This document shows positions 35,368 through 48,818 of a DNA stretch of 64,000 nt, in pieces. The stretch is from Canna indica (Eukaryota; Streptophyta; Magnoliopsida; Zingiberales; Cannaceae), in contig CP136890.1 in assembly GCA_034359265.1 (NCBI GenBank), positions 27,818,501 to 27,882,500 of the forward strand. Direction: 5' to 3'. The position numbers were made by a program, and so were the translations under genes. Within the stretch, counting starts at the first letter, position 1, and each line of letters begins with the position of its first letter. Below the pieces are notes generated by a model. It saw only the letters and a list, made by a program, of their open reading frames with translations. It did not search any database and was not told where the DNA came from.

Positions 35368-35910
35368 GGGTTCCGCCTCCAAAATATTAGAACTTTCTCT
35401 GTGGACGACACCTTATCCAAAAAGAACTACAAATCTTTTGGCCTCGACCTCACCCTAAAGAAATGTCTCTTTAAGTTCTTGTAGGAACTCCGAAACATGC
35501 CGAAAATCATCTTCGTTGGGGTGCTACTAAAGGACACCAACATGCCCTGCATCCCCTTTGCTTGGAAGAAGGAAAAGAATACATTGAGGCCCAACTTGAC
35601 GTCTAGGAACTCCATGTTTCAAAGCAGCAGGTAAATGCCCAGCTAATCAGGTAAAGCTACGTCGGGGCAATATTCGCTTGAGTCAGTACCCCATACTCAA
35701 AATGAGTAAAGGGTAATCGAACGCCGAGATCCTCAAACATGGTCTAGTATACAATGAAAAACTCAAGATCCTTCTTGGAATGAAAGACCCCGTCCTGCGG
35801 AGAATAGGGAAGCTTGGTTACCTTAACTCGTTGTGAACCTACAAGTTAGGGTCCACGGCCTCGCCTGACTTACTTACTATCAACTCAAGGCTAACACTCT
35901 TCTTCCTCAT
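35368..35910 (-). pseudogene. Antisense gag-like ORF, unit 3, N-terminal Transposase_28-like domain
   Basis: Starts at the ATG at 35910 (MRKKSVSLELIVSKSGEA). The frame at 35427-35615 carries the clearest domain signature, VFFSFFQAKGMQGMLVSFSS and FRSSYKNLKRHFFRVRS, the pattern of 'putative gypsy type transposon' proteins (phenylalanine-rich FF-F strand, then FRSSYKxxKxxFF). Stops break it upstream and downstream. The rest of this ORF is at 22519-23977, on the other side of the split LTR and CACTA. Confidence 0.65.
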
Positions 35911-36592
35911 CAACCCAGCGAAGACTGGAAACCCCAATGAATGAAAGATGAGTCAGTACAACCTACCAACCTAAGGCCAACCACGACAAGGCAGAAGAAA
36001 TAAAAGGTCGAGTGGGGAAGACTTACCAGGAATGAATGACAGCGGACAAGGCGATGAAGACCTCGAGAGCTTGAACAAGGAACATGCAAGAACTTGGGAT
36101 GCAAGAAAACTCAAAATAAAGGAGATGAGAGAGCTTTAAAGACTAGGAAGTGACAACCTCCTCACAGGACAGCTAACAACTGTGCTCTAACAGTGGAATG
36201 AATCCTAGTTGATCATCCCATGAGCGGCAGATACTTTAATGCCTCAAAGCATGAAGGACCATATCTCTGCAACATGATTACCCTCTACCAGAATTTAATG
36301 CCAAAAAAGCAAGCAACAACGGGAGGCTGACACGTGGAAAAGAGCACTTACTCTTCACGTAGCCACCATACTGGGCGTAGAAACGAAAAAGTCGCGAACG
36401 ATGCGATCAAGATACGTTGATCTCACCAACCTGGACTATTCAATTAAGGATAAAATTCAGCACATGCACACTTATTGAAGTCCGACTGAGGTCAAACACT
36501 CGAAACATGAAGAAAGCTCGGCAAACGAGCAGAAGTCGGCACCCTACTAGAGCTCGACAGGAAATCCTTGGACTCCAACAAAGCTCGGGAGT
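35911..36592. other. Spacer upstream of the antisense ORF, unit 3
   Basis: Matches 12108-12794 of unit 1 and 47525-48124 of unit 4. It carries short frames only and ends with AAGCTCGGGAGT before the LTR-like segment. Confidence 0.5.
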
Positions 36593-37030
36593 TGTGGACT
36601 GGACTAACTCTTTGGGCCTGATGCCTGGCCGGACTTGGCCTGGATGAGCCCACACTCATGAAGTAGACTGAGATCTAGCCAACCACAACTTAGCTCAGCG
36701 GCTCCACCCAACCAAACAAGGATATGTATCTTTCATTAATTACCAGAGCTTCAGCAGAAATGAGCCCGCTATCTCTGGGATAAAGTGCGACCCATTTCGG
36801 GCATATCCCTATGACATCCTACGAGACATCATTGCCAAAACTAAACATCACTAACCTGTCTCATAAAATGGACATGAGCACATCATATATACTCTCAATT
36901 CCAAAATCATACCCATCTGAGATTCCTTCTTACTTGAGCGTCGAAGTATCTTTGTAGGTCACCCTTAGAGCCGCGCCGGACACGGAGACACAAAGGCCCT
37001 CATCACCCCAACTTAAAGCAAGAACATGTT
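36593..37030 (+). repeat. LTR-like segment, unit 3
   Basis: Begins TGTGGACTGGAC and contains CTTACTTGAGCGTCGAAGT, the best copy of the R/U5-like phrase. It ends near CAAGAACATG. Same position in the unit as 12795, 18658 and 48125. Confidence 0.48.
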
Positions 37031-40000
37031 CACTAAACTAATTTTTTCTTTTATTACTAAAAAGTAAGTGATGAGTTGATGTTGCCCAGATATTAGATGA
37101 AATCCTCGTGTATCTTACGTGCTTTATTAACTAAAATACTCAATAAATTTGTATTTTTCTATTAGCTAAATAATTATTGTTCGCTAGTTCTCAAACTTAT
37201 GCAAGATATCTTGGTCATTATTAGAACTATAAATGAGGATAAGATGCACTAGAGCTAGACAAGGGAAGGAAGGTTCATAACTACCTCACTAGACTCATAC
37301 ACTTTCATGGAATATTCAAAGACAAAATAACATCCTATCTTTAACATCAGAAATTAACCGAAGAAAATATCAATTTTCGATTGACTATCCACATTAGGTA
37401 AACTACAAACAAACGACAAACTAATCTCAAGAGGAATAAGTGTTAATGCAATGCTTGTTCTATGTGGATGAAGCTTAGAACGCCACAAATATATGTTCGA
37501 ATTTTCTATCTATACCATTGAAGGGTAGAATTCTTTCCCCACACTAATGAGAACAAGCACATTTTTTCTTAACCTATCTCCTACGGAACACCAACTCACC
37601 TTATTGTGATATAAACACATGTATTAAAAAGTTTGTGATATATTTGAAACGAAAGAAACAAGAGATGTTTTCAAAATGATAATTGTAGCCCGTTGTCCTT
37701 AGCAATCACAGCTACGCGCGACCATGCGCACTCGCTTGGATTATCTATCATCAACTCATTAGAGGTTACTCTGATTGTCTAATAATTTATTTCCTCAATC
37801 TTGATTTTTCCATAACTATTCTTAACCTTCATTTCATTCATCTCTTCCTCTATTTTATTCTAGTTCACTCCTAAATTAAAGACAATATGCTTTCATTAAA
37901 AAAAAGAGATTTATATATTTTTTCACCAAACACGTGATTTAAGATTAAACCTCACATATTTTAGTGAAAAACAACTCACCATATTATTCCAAAAGATTGA
38001 TTTTAGTTGATTGATGAAAAAGTACGAGACATTTTAATTTAATCGATCAAACTAGGATTATTTTCAAATTATAAAAACAAAAGTGAAAACTAAAGCAAAA
38101 CCAAGAAGTCAAAGTGGGACTTTTCAAAGTTTACCATTAAAGTAGAACTAAAAACAAATTTCAGGAGTTAAAATAAAATTGTTATGCTTTATAAGTCAAA
38201 ATGAAATCTAAAACACTTATTTTTATGAGCAAGCTCCAAGTGAGTAAATTATTTTTGTTTTATATTTTATGAGCAAGTTACAAGTGAGTAACTTATTTTT
38301 GCTCATAAAACATGCAACTCATGTGAGATAAGTAACTCACACTCTACTCACTTCAATGCCTCAAATATAATATTTTTATCTAAGTAGGTATTAATTGTAA
38401 ATATTTATATTTATATACTTTTTGGTCTTTTATAAATAAATAAAATATCAAAATCAAAATAGGAACTTTGGGATGTCAAAATCAAATTTCATTTTTTTTT
38501 CTTTTCATGTAAAAACCACACATTTATTTTTGAAAATTTTAAGTTGTTCACGAGTTCTTTGTTTTAAGACTTGATAAATCGCATGGAGTTAATTTTACTT
38601 TTGTCCATAAGTTTTATTTCTATTCTCACTTTGATTCCTGAAGATAAAAAATCTCATTTTAACTCTTTAAATTTATTTTTAGTTTCAATCTCCTAAAGGT
38701 TAAAAAGTCTCATTTTAACTTTTGAAAGAATTAATCTCCCAAGGAGGGGAAATTTCAGCGTTGATTGCCGAAATCAAAATCTTTGAATCCGACTCCACAA
38801 CAAAATCAGACAGTGTATTTTGGATCGCAAAAATGTGACATTCACGGACCTCCATCGCCTCCAGTACCAACACAGAATCTTTCTCAAAATAGGTTGATCC
38901 CCCACCCAAGCAAGTTCCAGAACACGAGCGTATAATAAAGCCAACACCCCTTGCCGAATCATTAAGCGATGCATCACAACTAATTTTAAGTAGATTAGGT
39001 GCTGGCGGAATCCACTTTCTAAGCAAGTTAGAACTATTACTAGATCCCTCAGACTACGCACAAGACATTAATGCATATGTCAACGTAATAATTTTTGACA
39101 CCAGGGTGGAGAGGACAGGTTGCCTAGCCTTGTGTACCTTAAGATTTCTAGCGTACTAGATGAACCAACAAACATTAGCAATAAATTTCGAGACCGTCGG
39201 CACACCCACATGAATCATGCTTGGAGACTGCGACCAACTACCCAAAAACCAATTTGATCGATTAAAGAAACTCAACCCGGTTCGAGCTGAAAGAAAATTC
39301 CAAATCGAGCTAGATAAAGTGCAAGAAAAAAAAAAGGTGATTAGAGGATTCTATAGGGGCAGATCACAACGGGCAGGAAGTAACAGAAGTAATTCCTAAA
39401 CGGTGTAGACGCTCAAAAGTAGGAAGCCTAAGGTGAAGAAATTTCCAACATAAAATTTTTACTTTAGGAGAGAGCCTAAGTCCCCAAAGCACTTTCCATG
39501 AGGGATCTGAAGAGTTAGCCCGAAGGTCATGGTTTCTAAGAAATTTAAAAGCACTCTTGGCAGTAACACTGCCCCCTACACTACCCTTCCAAATGTATTT
39601 GTCATCACCGAGTATAATAGGCAACCTTAAGTTAGCAATGGAATCCACCAGCACCGGGCCAAATTTATCAATACATTCATCCAAGTTCCAACACTGATTA
39701 GAAATGAAATGATTAACCATCAAGTCATCAGAATTCACAGAGCAATTAAAAAAAGTCAATTTTAAAGAGATCGGCGTATCAAAAATTCAATTGTCCCATA
39801 AAATCGAGGAGGAGGTACCTGAAGAGATCAATCTAAGGCAACCATGATTAAATATTTAAAATGTCATCTTAAATAATCTCCAACTCCAAGAGGACAGAGT
39901 GCGGGCTTCAAACCCAAGCTTAAGGTTGGCGTAAACAAGGTCCAACCAAGGAGAGGAACTATCATTCAAATAAGCTAGTACCCTCTTAGCTTGTAGAGCC

Positions 40001-42262
40001 AAGCATTTATCAGAAAGGTCGGATATACCCAGACCCCCACTCTCTTTGGGCCTAGTGACCACCTCCCAAGCCAAGTGATGAATGACATTCTACCCAGAAA
40101 GCCCAGCCCACAGAAAGTTGCGAATAACTTGTTCTAATATATTAATAAAGACATGCAAGACCCAGGAAACACTCAGAGAGTGAAGGGGAATAGAATTAAG
40201 AACAGAGTTAATCAGCACCACTCTGCCAGCCTGGGAGAGGAAATTAGTTTTCCAAGCACTTAATTTGGCTTTCATCTGATCTAAAATAAAGTTCTGAGTC
40301 ATCAAGGGAGGTCACTTGGGGGCAATCATTGAGCCAAGATACTTAAAGGGGAAGGTCCCAGTTTTCATATTGAGGTAGGAGCTAATTGAGTTAATCTGCT
40401 CTCTGGAGGCCGCTTTTGGAAAAAATATTTCAGATTTTGTAAAATTGATCAACTAACCACTAAACTATTCGTAAGCTTCAAACCCTTGTCGAATGGTGGC
40501 AAGGTTTTGCTTGGAGGCCCTAAACGTTAGCAGAATGTCGTCAGCAAACATCAAATGACTAATTTTGACCAAGTTTTTGACGTTAAATGATTTCAACCTT
40601 CCAATTTCAATAGCCTTGTCAAGCAAGTAGGACAAGGATTGAGCAGTCAAGATATATAAATAGGGGGGCAGGGGGTCCCCTGCCTAATGCCACGTTGGGA
40701 GGTAAAAAAAAGCTAACATATTTTCGTTGATAAGACAAGAGAAGCTAGCAGTGGAAGTGCAAGAGAAAATCAATTGAATAAACTTTGACGCAAATTGGAA
40801 AGCATGCAACATAGCTTTAATTGTGTTCCAAGGCAGCTTGTCATAAGTTTTTTCTAAGTTTAACTTAATAATAACATAAGGGTTTTTCCCTTTAGACCCA
40901 TACATTGAGTGCATAATCTCCTGCGCAAGCAAAATATTATCGTGTATATTTCTACCTTTAATAAAGGCCGATTGCACAAGAGAGACTAGCTTAGGAACAA
41001 CCGACTGAATTCTATTGGCCTGAAGCTTGGCCAAGATCCTATAACTTAGATTACATAGAGCAATTGGTCGGTAGTCCCTAATCGAGGAAGGGCTACCAAC
41101 CTTAGGGATAAAAGTGAGTAATATTTTATTCCAATCCAAAGGTAGGAAGGCGGATTCATAGAACAATTTTAAGCAGTTCATAAAAGGACCAGAAATTATA
41201 TACTAGTAATGCTTATAAAATTCAACGGTGAACCCATCTAAACCCGGACTCTTACCATTGGGTAGAGCCTTAATAACCCCCCAAACATCAAGCACAGAAA
41301 AATGTTTAGTAAGGTCCGAAAAACATTGAGAATCAACAACAGAAACATTAAGAGCATGCGAGATATCAACAAAACTATCATGCAAACTACCAGACCATAG
41401 CAATCTGTAAGAGGCCGAAAAAGCATTAAGGATGGCCATTTCATCAAGTAAAACCAGATCTTCAGAAACCTTCAAAGAACAAATCTTATTGGCCCGCCTG
41501 CGGGTGGTAACCACCTTGTGAAAGTAAGCGGAGTTATGATCACTGTCGGAGATCCACTTTTGCTTAGATTTTGCCCACCATTTCAAACTTATCTAGCTAC
41601 GCAAGGCCACTGCCTTATTATACAGGATTCTCAATTCACATTCGTCATGTACACCCATAATAGAAGTAGCATCAAACAATTCAAGAGTAGTAATTTTAGA
41701 GACCGTATCCGCTAAGGCATTCTCTAGCATACCAAGACAGTTAACATTCCAAGAAGATAAAGCACATCTAGTAAATCCTAGACCAGTAAAAAACTTATTG
41801 TGCGGAGCAAGGTCAGGCGGCACTTCATGCCAAGCCTAAGAGACAATCTCAAAAATTTCAAGGTAATCCATCTAGAATAATATTATCCTTACAATTTTAC
41901 AAAAAAAAAAAAATTGTTAATTATATATTTTCTTTATCGTTATTCAAAAATACGTACTAGTTAAAATTATCTTACATTAAATGAAATCCTTGTATATTTC
42001 ACGTGTTCCATTAATAATTTAGTATACTTAATAAATTCGTAGTTACATAATCCTGAATATTTTATTCAATACGAGGATGATATCAACTAGTCAACGATTG
42101 TTAGGTAATAATGAAGTAAAACTATACATAACGTGTAAAGTACTTTTTTTTAATTGTAAAAGTTAATGTAACAATTAAAAAAAATTGAAGTTGAAATTGA
42201 AATCTTTTAAAATTTTGGGTCAAAGTGAAATAGAAATAGAAATAAAATTCTAGAAGAGAATA
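37031..42262. repeat. AT-rich A and B segments, unit 3, split by a LINE
   Basis: Non-coding, parallel to 13230-15247. B is interrupted at 38728-41876 by a LINE fragment. Near 38220-38300 the ATGAGCAAGTTAC phrase is partly doubled, an early stage of the amplification seen in unit 4. Confidence 0.7.
38728..41876 (-). mobile_element. L1-type LINE fragment (reverse transcriptase to RNase H)
   Basis: On the - strand from 41876 down: the linker region (KQKWISDSDHNSAYFHKV, then LPNGKSPGLDGFTVEFYK), reverse transcriptase (DYRPIALCNLSYRILAK, SAFIKGRNIHDNILLAQE, then HLMFADDILL with the FADD catalytic motif), a C-terminal part (KESGGLGISDL; FLRNHDLRANSSDPSWKVLW of the zf-RVT region) and an RNase H-like domain (KISCDASLNDSARGVGFIIR). 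Frames are broken by several stops and shifts. The endonuclease is absent at one end. At the other end there is no poly(A) tail or RNase H end, so both ends are truncated. About 25 bases of the target are missing. Confidence 0.9.
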
Positions 42263-42991
42263 CACGATCCTTTTGACCCCAAGTGTGGTCCTACCTTACC
42301 CTCCCAACGAGCTCGGCTTGACCGCAAGTGCGATCCTCGGCCTCAGTGCCACCACTTGCGTCCTCAGCGGCTTTGAAGACCTCGGCATTCCGAGCGCCTT
42401 CCTCGGCCTAGAACGGCCTCCGTCTCCAAGCAAGATCAACTACAACATCCTTAACGCCCTCTAAAGCTCCAACCATGGCTCCTAGCCTCAGTGATAGCTT
42501 CTAGCCCCGAACATGGACAACTTCGATGAAGGGCGAATCTAAAGGGCCAATAGCCCAACAAATGACCATCGAGTTAGTAACCTCGGTCCTAACTTTACCT
42601 GTAATAGGAACTCGATTTCAACATGAATACCTAAGGGCAGTCTGCTACCCTAAAGAGTAGCTAATGTCTAGCCAAGATCAGTAAAAGAAAAGACAAAACA
42701 CTCTTCAGTCCCAACGACTATCGACCATACAGCATCAACAAATGCCATTCAACTGACCGAAGGGCATCACCACTTGCCAAACGCTCAACCCATAACAAGC
42801 AAAGGCAGAGAAAATAATACACGAAGAGTATGGTAGAAAGTAAAACATCCAGAAACATATTCACAAGCGGACGAGGGGCAACAATGTCAGATGCCCATGA
42901 AGGGCAAATGTGAAAAGCCCTGAAGGGCAGCAATCCACATACATACACTATGTTATTACAGCACGAGGGCACAATGGTTGAAGTTATAAAC
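42263..42991 (-). repeat. GC-rich module, unit 4
   Basis: Matches 1345-2076, with GACCCCAAGTG and CTCGGCCTCAG. The frame at 42718-43035 is another copy of the unrecognised conserved frame (LLPFRAFHICPSWAS). Confidence 0.65.
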
Positions 42992-43023
42992 TTATCGAGA
43001 CAAGGATGGAAGAACATCCGCAG

Positions 43024-45459
43024 TTTAATACCCAAGATTTTCTAATATAAATTTTTATTTGGTTCAATGAGCCGGATCGGGGACTAACCGGGTCAAGTCA
43101 TGAAATCGCTGTGAGTAGAAGGTATAATTTAAATTGTTGGACTCATGATTAATGCTTTTGTGATTTTTAAGTTGAATTGACTCAAGTTAGGTTGGAACCG
43201 AGTTCGCAGGTTGAGTCGGGGCTCAATTCGAGCATAGGTTGAGTCAGGTAAGACAACTTTAGTGTGAGGGAATAGTTGTCAAAAAAAAAGGAAAATAAAA
43301 CCATATTCCCCCCAGCCGTCGTACGGCTCAAGGAGAGCCGCATGCAGCCCGAGGTAGGCGAGAAGAGGGAGAGAGCAAGAGGGCAACGCCAGAGCTTGGT
43401 GTCGTCGCCGAAGATCAAAAACGTCTTCGTCTCGTCTTTCTTTTCCTTCAAATCAAGGTGAGTGGTCGAGCCTCGACTAGTAGAGTGAGGCGTGTGGCCG
43501 AACCATGTAGATGGGGTGAATCGAGATTTTATGTGTTGTTTCTTGTCAATAGATGATGTTTCTTGGATTCTTTAATCATGTTTTCATCGATGTATGGATT
43601 CTTGTATTCGACATTCATTTTGTGATTGTTTTGGGGCCGGTCGATTGAAGGAAAAAGGTGAAAGGTCATGCAAAAATTTTCCCCGATCCTTGAATGCTTA
43701 AATCCTTGTAGAACTATCCTCAATCATGTTCACAAATCTTAGAGAATTTGATAGAAACCTTGGTCGAGTGATTGGTTTCCCCAAAAATACCTAGGGCCGG
43801 CCGAGTGAAGGTTTTCCCTAAATTAATGGGGGTCGACCGAGAAGGGTAATACCAAGGCTCGTAGTTGTAATCTATTATACCTTAGCTTATCGAGAGCATA
43901 GTTAGAGAACATGAATTTGACGTTGTGCTAATCATAATTCTTCCTATCGACATGTGTAGATTATTTCTTGTGTTGAGATGTGTTAGAGGGTTCTCTATAT
44001 GTTTTCATGTTGCTGGAATTTATTTCTATATGCTGGAATTAAATAGTTATTTGTTGTAGATAATTATTTAATTGCCGAAATTATTGTTTATAAGTTGTTA
44101 TGAATTATTCTTGCTGTGATAAATTGTTTAAATTGTTGTGATAAATATGTGCATGCTGAAATAGATCAATTCTTGCCATATATTACATGTATGATTTATA
44201 GATGAACACTAGAGGCTACGATTAGCAATTCAAGTACAAATAAGTGAATGACATCGTACATTTGAAAGACAAGAGGGTGACATATGTTAGACCTCACACT
44301 TTTCTATCCAATTTAGAAGTTGTGAAGGTAGAAACAATAGAGATGCTAAATTATATTCTCATGCTGAGAGTGGATAATTGTAGTAGAGATTGCCATACTA
44401 CAGTCTTCATTAGGATGAGAACAAAAAATTGAAATACACCAATTGATGTAGCCGGGTAGGGTTGGGTGTGGGCGTAAGCCCGAGACAGTAATTATATACT
44501 ATGGGATATTTAAGTGTTTGTGTATTGTGCTTGAGGTGATCGAACTAAGGGGTGCTTTTAGCCGGCACGACTATTACCCGACTCAGCGGATGGTTTTAGA
44601 ATCTTGAGATTGCACCATTAGGCCACGCTAGGTGTTAGACCCGAGTGGCGGGGGCCTTGAGATTCCGTCAGTGGGCCACGCTGACGATAGACTTGAGTGT
44701 TGGGTGGGACTAGCTATCTCTAACCCGGTGGGGCTCCAGAAACTAGCTGACCATCGTAGTTGATGGACCCGGTGATTGAATCACTAAATGCAAAATTTTA
44801 TGAAAAAATATAATCTGTTGTGGCTAGTATACACACTTGTGTGATTGCGTAGGCCGGTATGGCCGAGTGCTATGACGAGTTAAAGGTCGGGCATGGCCGA
44901 ACCATTTATGCAGGGTAAGGCTGATAGTGGCCGAGTGACATTTGTTGTGTAGAGTCGTATTTGGCTGGTTTATTTACTTGCAGAGAATGGCCAACTAGTC
45001 AGTTATCGTGATGTGACCAATATAAATTTTATGCACATGTTTTGTTGTTATGTATATGATATTATATCAGGGATTTAAGTGGAGGTTCAGAAGAACCACT
45101 CGCTGAGTTCCTCGTGGACTCATGGTTTTATTTGTCTTTGTTTTGTAGAGTCTGACCAGTGAGGTACAACTTGATGGCGTGGCGCGGTTGGAGGGTTGGT
45201 GGTGTTGCAGATCTCGTAGTCGACAGTTATGTAGTTGTAGTCGTGTAGAAAGAGTCTTAGTTCATGCATTGAGTTGTTTCTTTGATCATTGAGTTGTAAA
45301 ACATGATTTCAAACATTCAATAAAATTTGGCATACTTCATTTATATTTTCTAAGTCGGTTTGATTGCATGTTGTTATTTTGTTGATGAGTGCATGTGGTA
45401 GGCTTCGAGGTACAAACATCTACCCTGGCCGGTCACGTGACCCTGAGTCGGGGCGAACA
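43024..45459 (+). mobile_element. Solo LTR, probably Del/Tekay-type chromovirus
   Basis: 2436 bases flanked by CGCAG at 43019-43023 and 45460-45464. It starts TTTAATACCCAAGATTTTC, close to the TGTAAxACCC start usual for this lineage, and ends GTCGGGGCGAACA, like its usual GGTCGGGGCGTGACA end. The interior has GGCCACGCTA, ACCCGAGTGGCGGGGG and repeated GGCCGAG phrases often seen in long Tekay LTRs. No coding region. Lineage assignment is from memory of such LTR ends. Confidence 0.7.
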
Positions 45460-45565
45460 CGCAGCCACAGAAGGGACGCCACCCTCAGAGACTTCGATCG
45501 CCATCATCGAAGAGGAAGTGACCATCCAGAAGCAATCACTAGGTGTTCTTCCTTAGCAGTCGTAG

Positions 45566-45605
45566 CCCCCCCCCCCCCCCCCCCCCCCCCGTAGCCCCCC
45601 CCCCC
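45566..45605. repeat. Poly-C tracts in the unit 4 ORF
   Basis: A run of 25 C (45566-45590), then GTAG, then 11 C (45595-45605). Other units have short C/T-mixed sequence here. Similar tracts in the window are 11512-11532 (21 C), 46413-46425 (13 G) and 51348-51358 (11 C). Lengths may be affected by sequencing or assembly. Confidence 0.8.
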
Positions 45606-47524
45606 GCTCTCCCTTACGATGAGTGGGTCAACAACGGCACCACCCCTTGATCACCTTGAACTACTCGACCTCTAAGAAGTCAACTTCTGGGCCGAGAAAC
45701 TTGGCCTGCTCCAGCGCTTTATCAAAGCCTGCATTGTACTGCAGAACAATCTCATACTGATAGTCGACGACCTTTCCCTCAAGTCTCCGCACTTTCCCCT
45801 CGAGCTTCTCAGGCTCGGCCCGAACGATAGCGACATCAGCCTTCAGTTTAGCTTCCACTGCCATCGTAACACTAATGTCAAACTCTGAGGCGACCAGTGC
45901 ATTTTCCAAGCTTTCGACTTTCTCGCAAAGGACGTCGATCTTCTCCCTTGCCTCCCTCGCCCTAGCCACGACATCGAATAGAGTCTAGTTAAGATTCAAG
46001 ATTTCGTCATCCCTCACCTTGAGAGTTTTCTCCACCTCGTCTAGCCTTTCCTTCAGATAATCGATCTCCTGATCCCGAACTTCAGCCGTCTCCAACACGA
46101 ATAACCTATCTTTCTCTAGCTTCTTCGCTAGACTAGCCAGTTGGAGGCTCTGAAGCTCGATGTACTTGGTCATCTCAATCGATCCTGCATCCTCGAGTAG
46201 GCCGACGACAACATCTGGCAGAAGGTGCTGATTGTCAAGAGAACCCCTTAGACCACAAGCAGTTAGACCCAGCGAGGGCGTTTTGGATATATAGTCCCCG
46301 CTTAGCCAAAGGAAGAATAGTCGTACTAGGGCACTGCCCCGCCTGAGAATCTTCTACCGCCACCATTACTGCCACCATCGCATCCACGACCTCTGAAAAA
46401 ATAGCTTCATGAGGGGGGGGGGGGGAATCCTCCCCCTCCCAAAACACAGCGAGGGGAAGGAAAAGGCTAGGGGACCCCGCGATTTGCCCGACCCCTGAGC
46501 CCCAAAATCTTCATCAGTGTCAATGAAGATGGGCGAGGATAAACATCGGCCATTGGCCCTTTTCCCTTGTTAAGCGTAGGGACTTCCCATTTCAATTCCT
46601 CTAGTATGGACTGATGGGACGTCTGGTTCATCCCTGAGTCATTATCTAGCATGCAAAGAGAAGTCCGAAGTTAGCACATTAAAAATGGCTAAGGCAACAA
46701 AGCAGATAACCTACAGCCTTGGGCTTAGTTATATATCTTGCAATCGAGGACTTGTTCTGGTCCTTTCTCAACAACTCTCTATAGGAAATAGGAGTATAAG
46801 GCCCGCACTTTTTAAATACCTAATCACCAGCCTATCATCGATTTATCGGGTAGAATCCCCCCCTCCTCTAAGGCTAGAATGACGATCGGGTTCCACCTAC
46901 AAAATAGTGGAAATTTCTCTATGGACGACACCTTATCCAAAAAGAACTACCAATCTTTTGGCCTCGACATCACCTTGAAGAAATGCCTCTTGAAGTTCTT
47001 GTAGGAACTCTGAAATATGCCAAAAAGCTTCTTCCATGGGGTGCTACTAAAGAACACCCACATGCCCTTTTGCGTCCCCTTTGCTTGGAAGAAGGAAAAG
47101 AATACTTTGAGGTTCGGCTTGACGTCGGGAACTCCATTAGGATTTCAAAGTAGTGGACAAATGCCCAGCTGTTCGTGTGAAGCTGTGTCGGGGTAATGTT
47201 CGCTTGAGTCACTATCCTGCACTCAAAATGAGTAAGGGGAAATCGAACACCAAGATCTTCAAACATGATCTGGTATACAAAGAAGAACTCATGATCCTTC
47301 TTGGAATGAAAGACCATGTCCTAAAGAGAATAGGGAAGACTCTCGAAGACATCCTCGTCACCGGAACGAGAGAGTGACACGCCTTTGTGGAAAGCCTTAG
47401 TGTCGCTGGGGTTGGTCATCACCAAGCTTTGTTGCCTTATCTCGTCGTGAACTCACGAGTAAGGGTTCGCGGCCTTGCCCGACTTACCTACTACCAACTC
47501 AAGGCTAACACCCTTCTTCCCCAT

Positions 47525-48124
47525 CATCCCGACGAAAACTGGAAACCCTAATGAACAAAGGACGAGTCAGTACAACCTACCAATCTAAGGCTAGCCTCGA
47601 CAAGGCAGAAGAAATAAAAGGTCAAGTGAGGAAGTCTTAGCAGGAATGAATGACAGCGGACAGGGCGATGAATGGAGCAGCAAGTCGTCGACGAAGACCT
47701 CGAGAGCATGAACAAGGAATATGCAAGAACTTGGGACGCAAGAAAACTCAAAATGAAGGAGATGAGAGGGATGTAAAGACCAGGAAGCGACAACCTCCTC
47801 ATTAGACAGTTGACAACCATGCTCTAACAGTGGAATGAATCCTAGCCGGTCGTCCCATGAGCGATGAATACTTTAACACCTCAAAGCATGAGGCTGACAT
47901 GTCGAAAGGAGCACTGCCTCTTCACACAACCACCATACTGGGCGCAAAAATCACAAAGCCACAAAATGACGAGACCAAGAAACGTTGATCTCACCTACCT
48001 CGGCAATTCAATTAATGACAGAATTCAACACATGGAACATGCAAAAAGCTTGACAAATGAGCAGAATTCGACACACTACTAGAGCTCGGCACGAAATCCT
48101 CGGACTCCGACCAAGCTTGGGGGC
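47525..48124. other. Spacer upstream of the antisense ORF, unit 4
   Basis: Matches 12108-12794. It contains ATTAGGGTTTCC on the - strand just before the ORF start. Short frames only. Confidence 0.5.
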
Positions 48125-48560
48125 TTTGGATTGGACTAGCTCTTTGACCCCCGCCGGACCAGGCCCTGATGCGCCCACACTCATGAACCAAACTCATATC
48201 GAGTCAACCAAAACTTAGCTTGAGGGATCTATCCGGCCAACACAAGGATATCAACATCCTTTATTAATTACCAGAGATTCAATAATAATGAGCCTGTCAT
48301 CTTCGGGGTAAACTTCGACCTATTTCGGGTATATCCCTGTGAGATCCTAGGAGACATCATCGTCAAAAACATCATTGACCTGCCTTATAAAACATACATG
48401 GCACCTATCAAGTATACTCTCTATTCGAATTTCATAACCATCATCTGGGGTTCATTCTTACTTGAGTATCAAAGTGTCTTTGCATGTCATCCTCGGAGTC
48501 GCACCGGACCAGGAGACACAATGACCCATATCACTCCAACTTCAGGCAAGAACAAGTTCA
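48125..48560 (+). repeat. LTR-like segment, unit 4
   Basis: Starts TTTGGATTGGACTAGC (first G lost) after AAGCTTGGGGGC. It contains a GTATACTC TATA-like site near 48411, CTTACTTGAGTATCAAAGTG and GCATGTCATCCTCGGAG. Confidence 0.45.
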
Positions 48561-48818
48561 TTAAGTTAATTTTTTAATTTATTACAAAAAAATAAGTGAT
48601 CAATTGATGTTGCCCAAATATTAAATGAAATTCTCACGTGTCTTTGTGTTCTTTATTAACTAAAATACTCAATAAATTTGTATTTGTCTATTAGCTAAAT
48701 AATTATTGTTTGCTAGTTTTCAAACTTATGAAAGATATCTTAGTCATTATTAGAACTATAAATGAGGATAAGCTCTACTAGAGATAGACAAGGGAAGGAA
48801 GGTTCATAACTACCTCAC

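Larger units (their letters stand above)
42992..47524 (-). pseudogene. Antisense gag-like ORF, unit 4, split by a solo LTR
   Basis: Starts at the ATG at 47524 (MGKKGVSLELVVSKSGKA). Frame 46970-47317 keeps a long piece of the Transposase_28-like domain: SKKDHEFFFVYQIMFEDLGV, RFPLTHFEC, ITPTQLHTNSWAFVHYFEI. A one-base shift then gives VFFSFF...FQSSYKNFKRHFF in another frame. The coiled coil is at 45661-45969 (VESLENALVASEFDI), ending in GFDKALEQAKFLGPEVDF. The ORF ends at 42992, beyond the solo LTR at 43024-45459. Homopolymer C and G runs and several stops break it. This is the copy with the most complete N-terminal domain. Confidence 0.68.
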
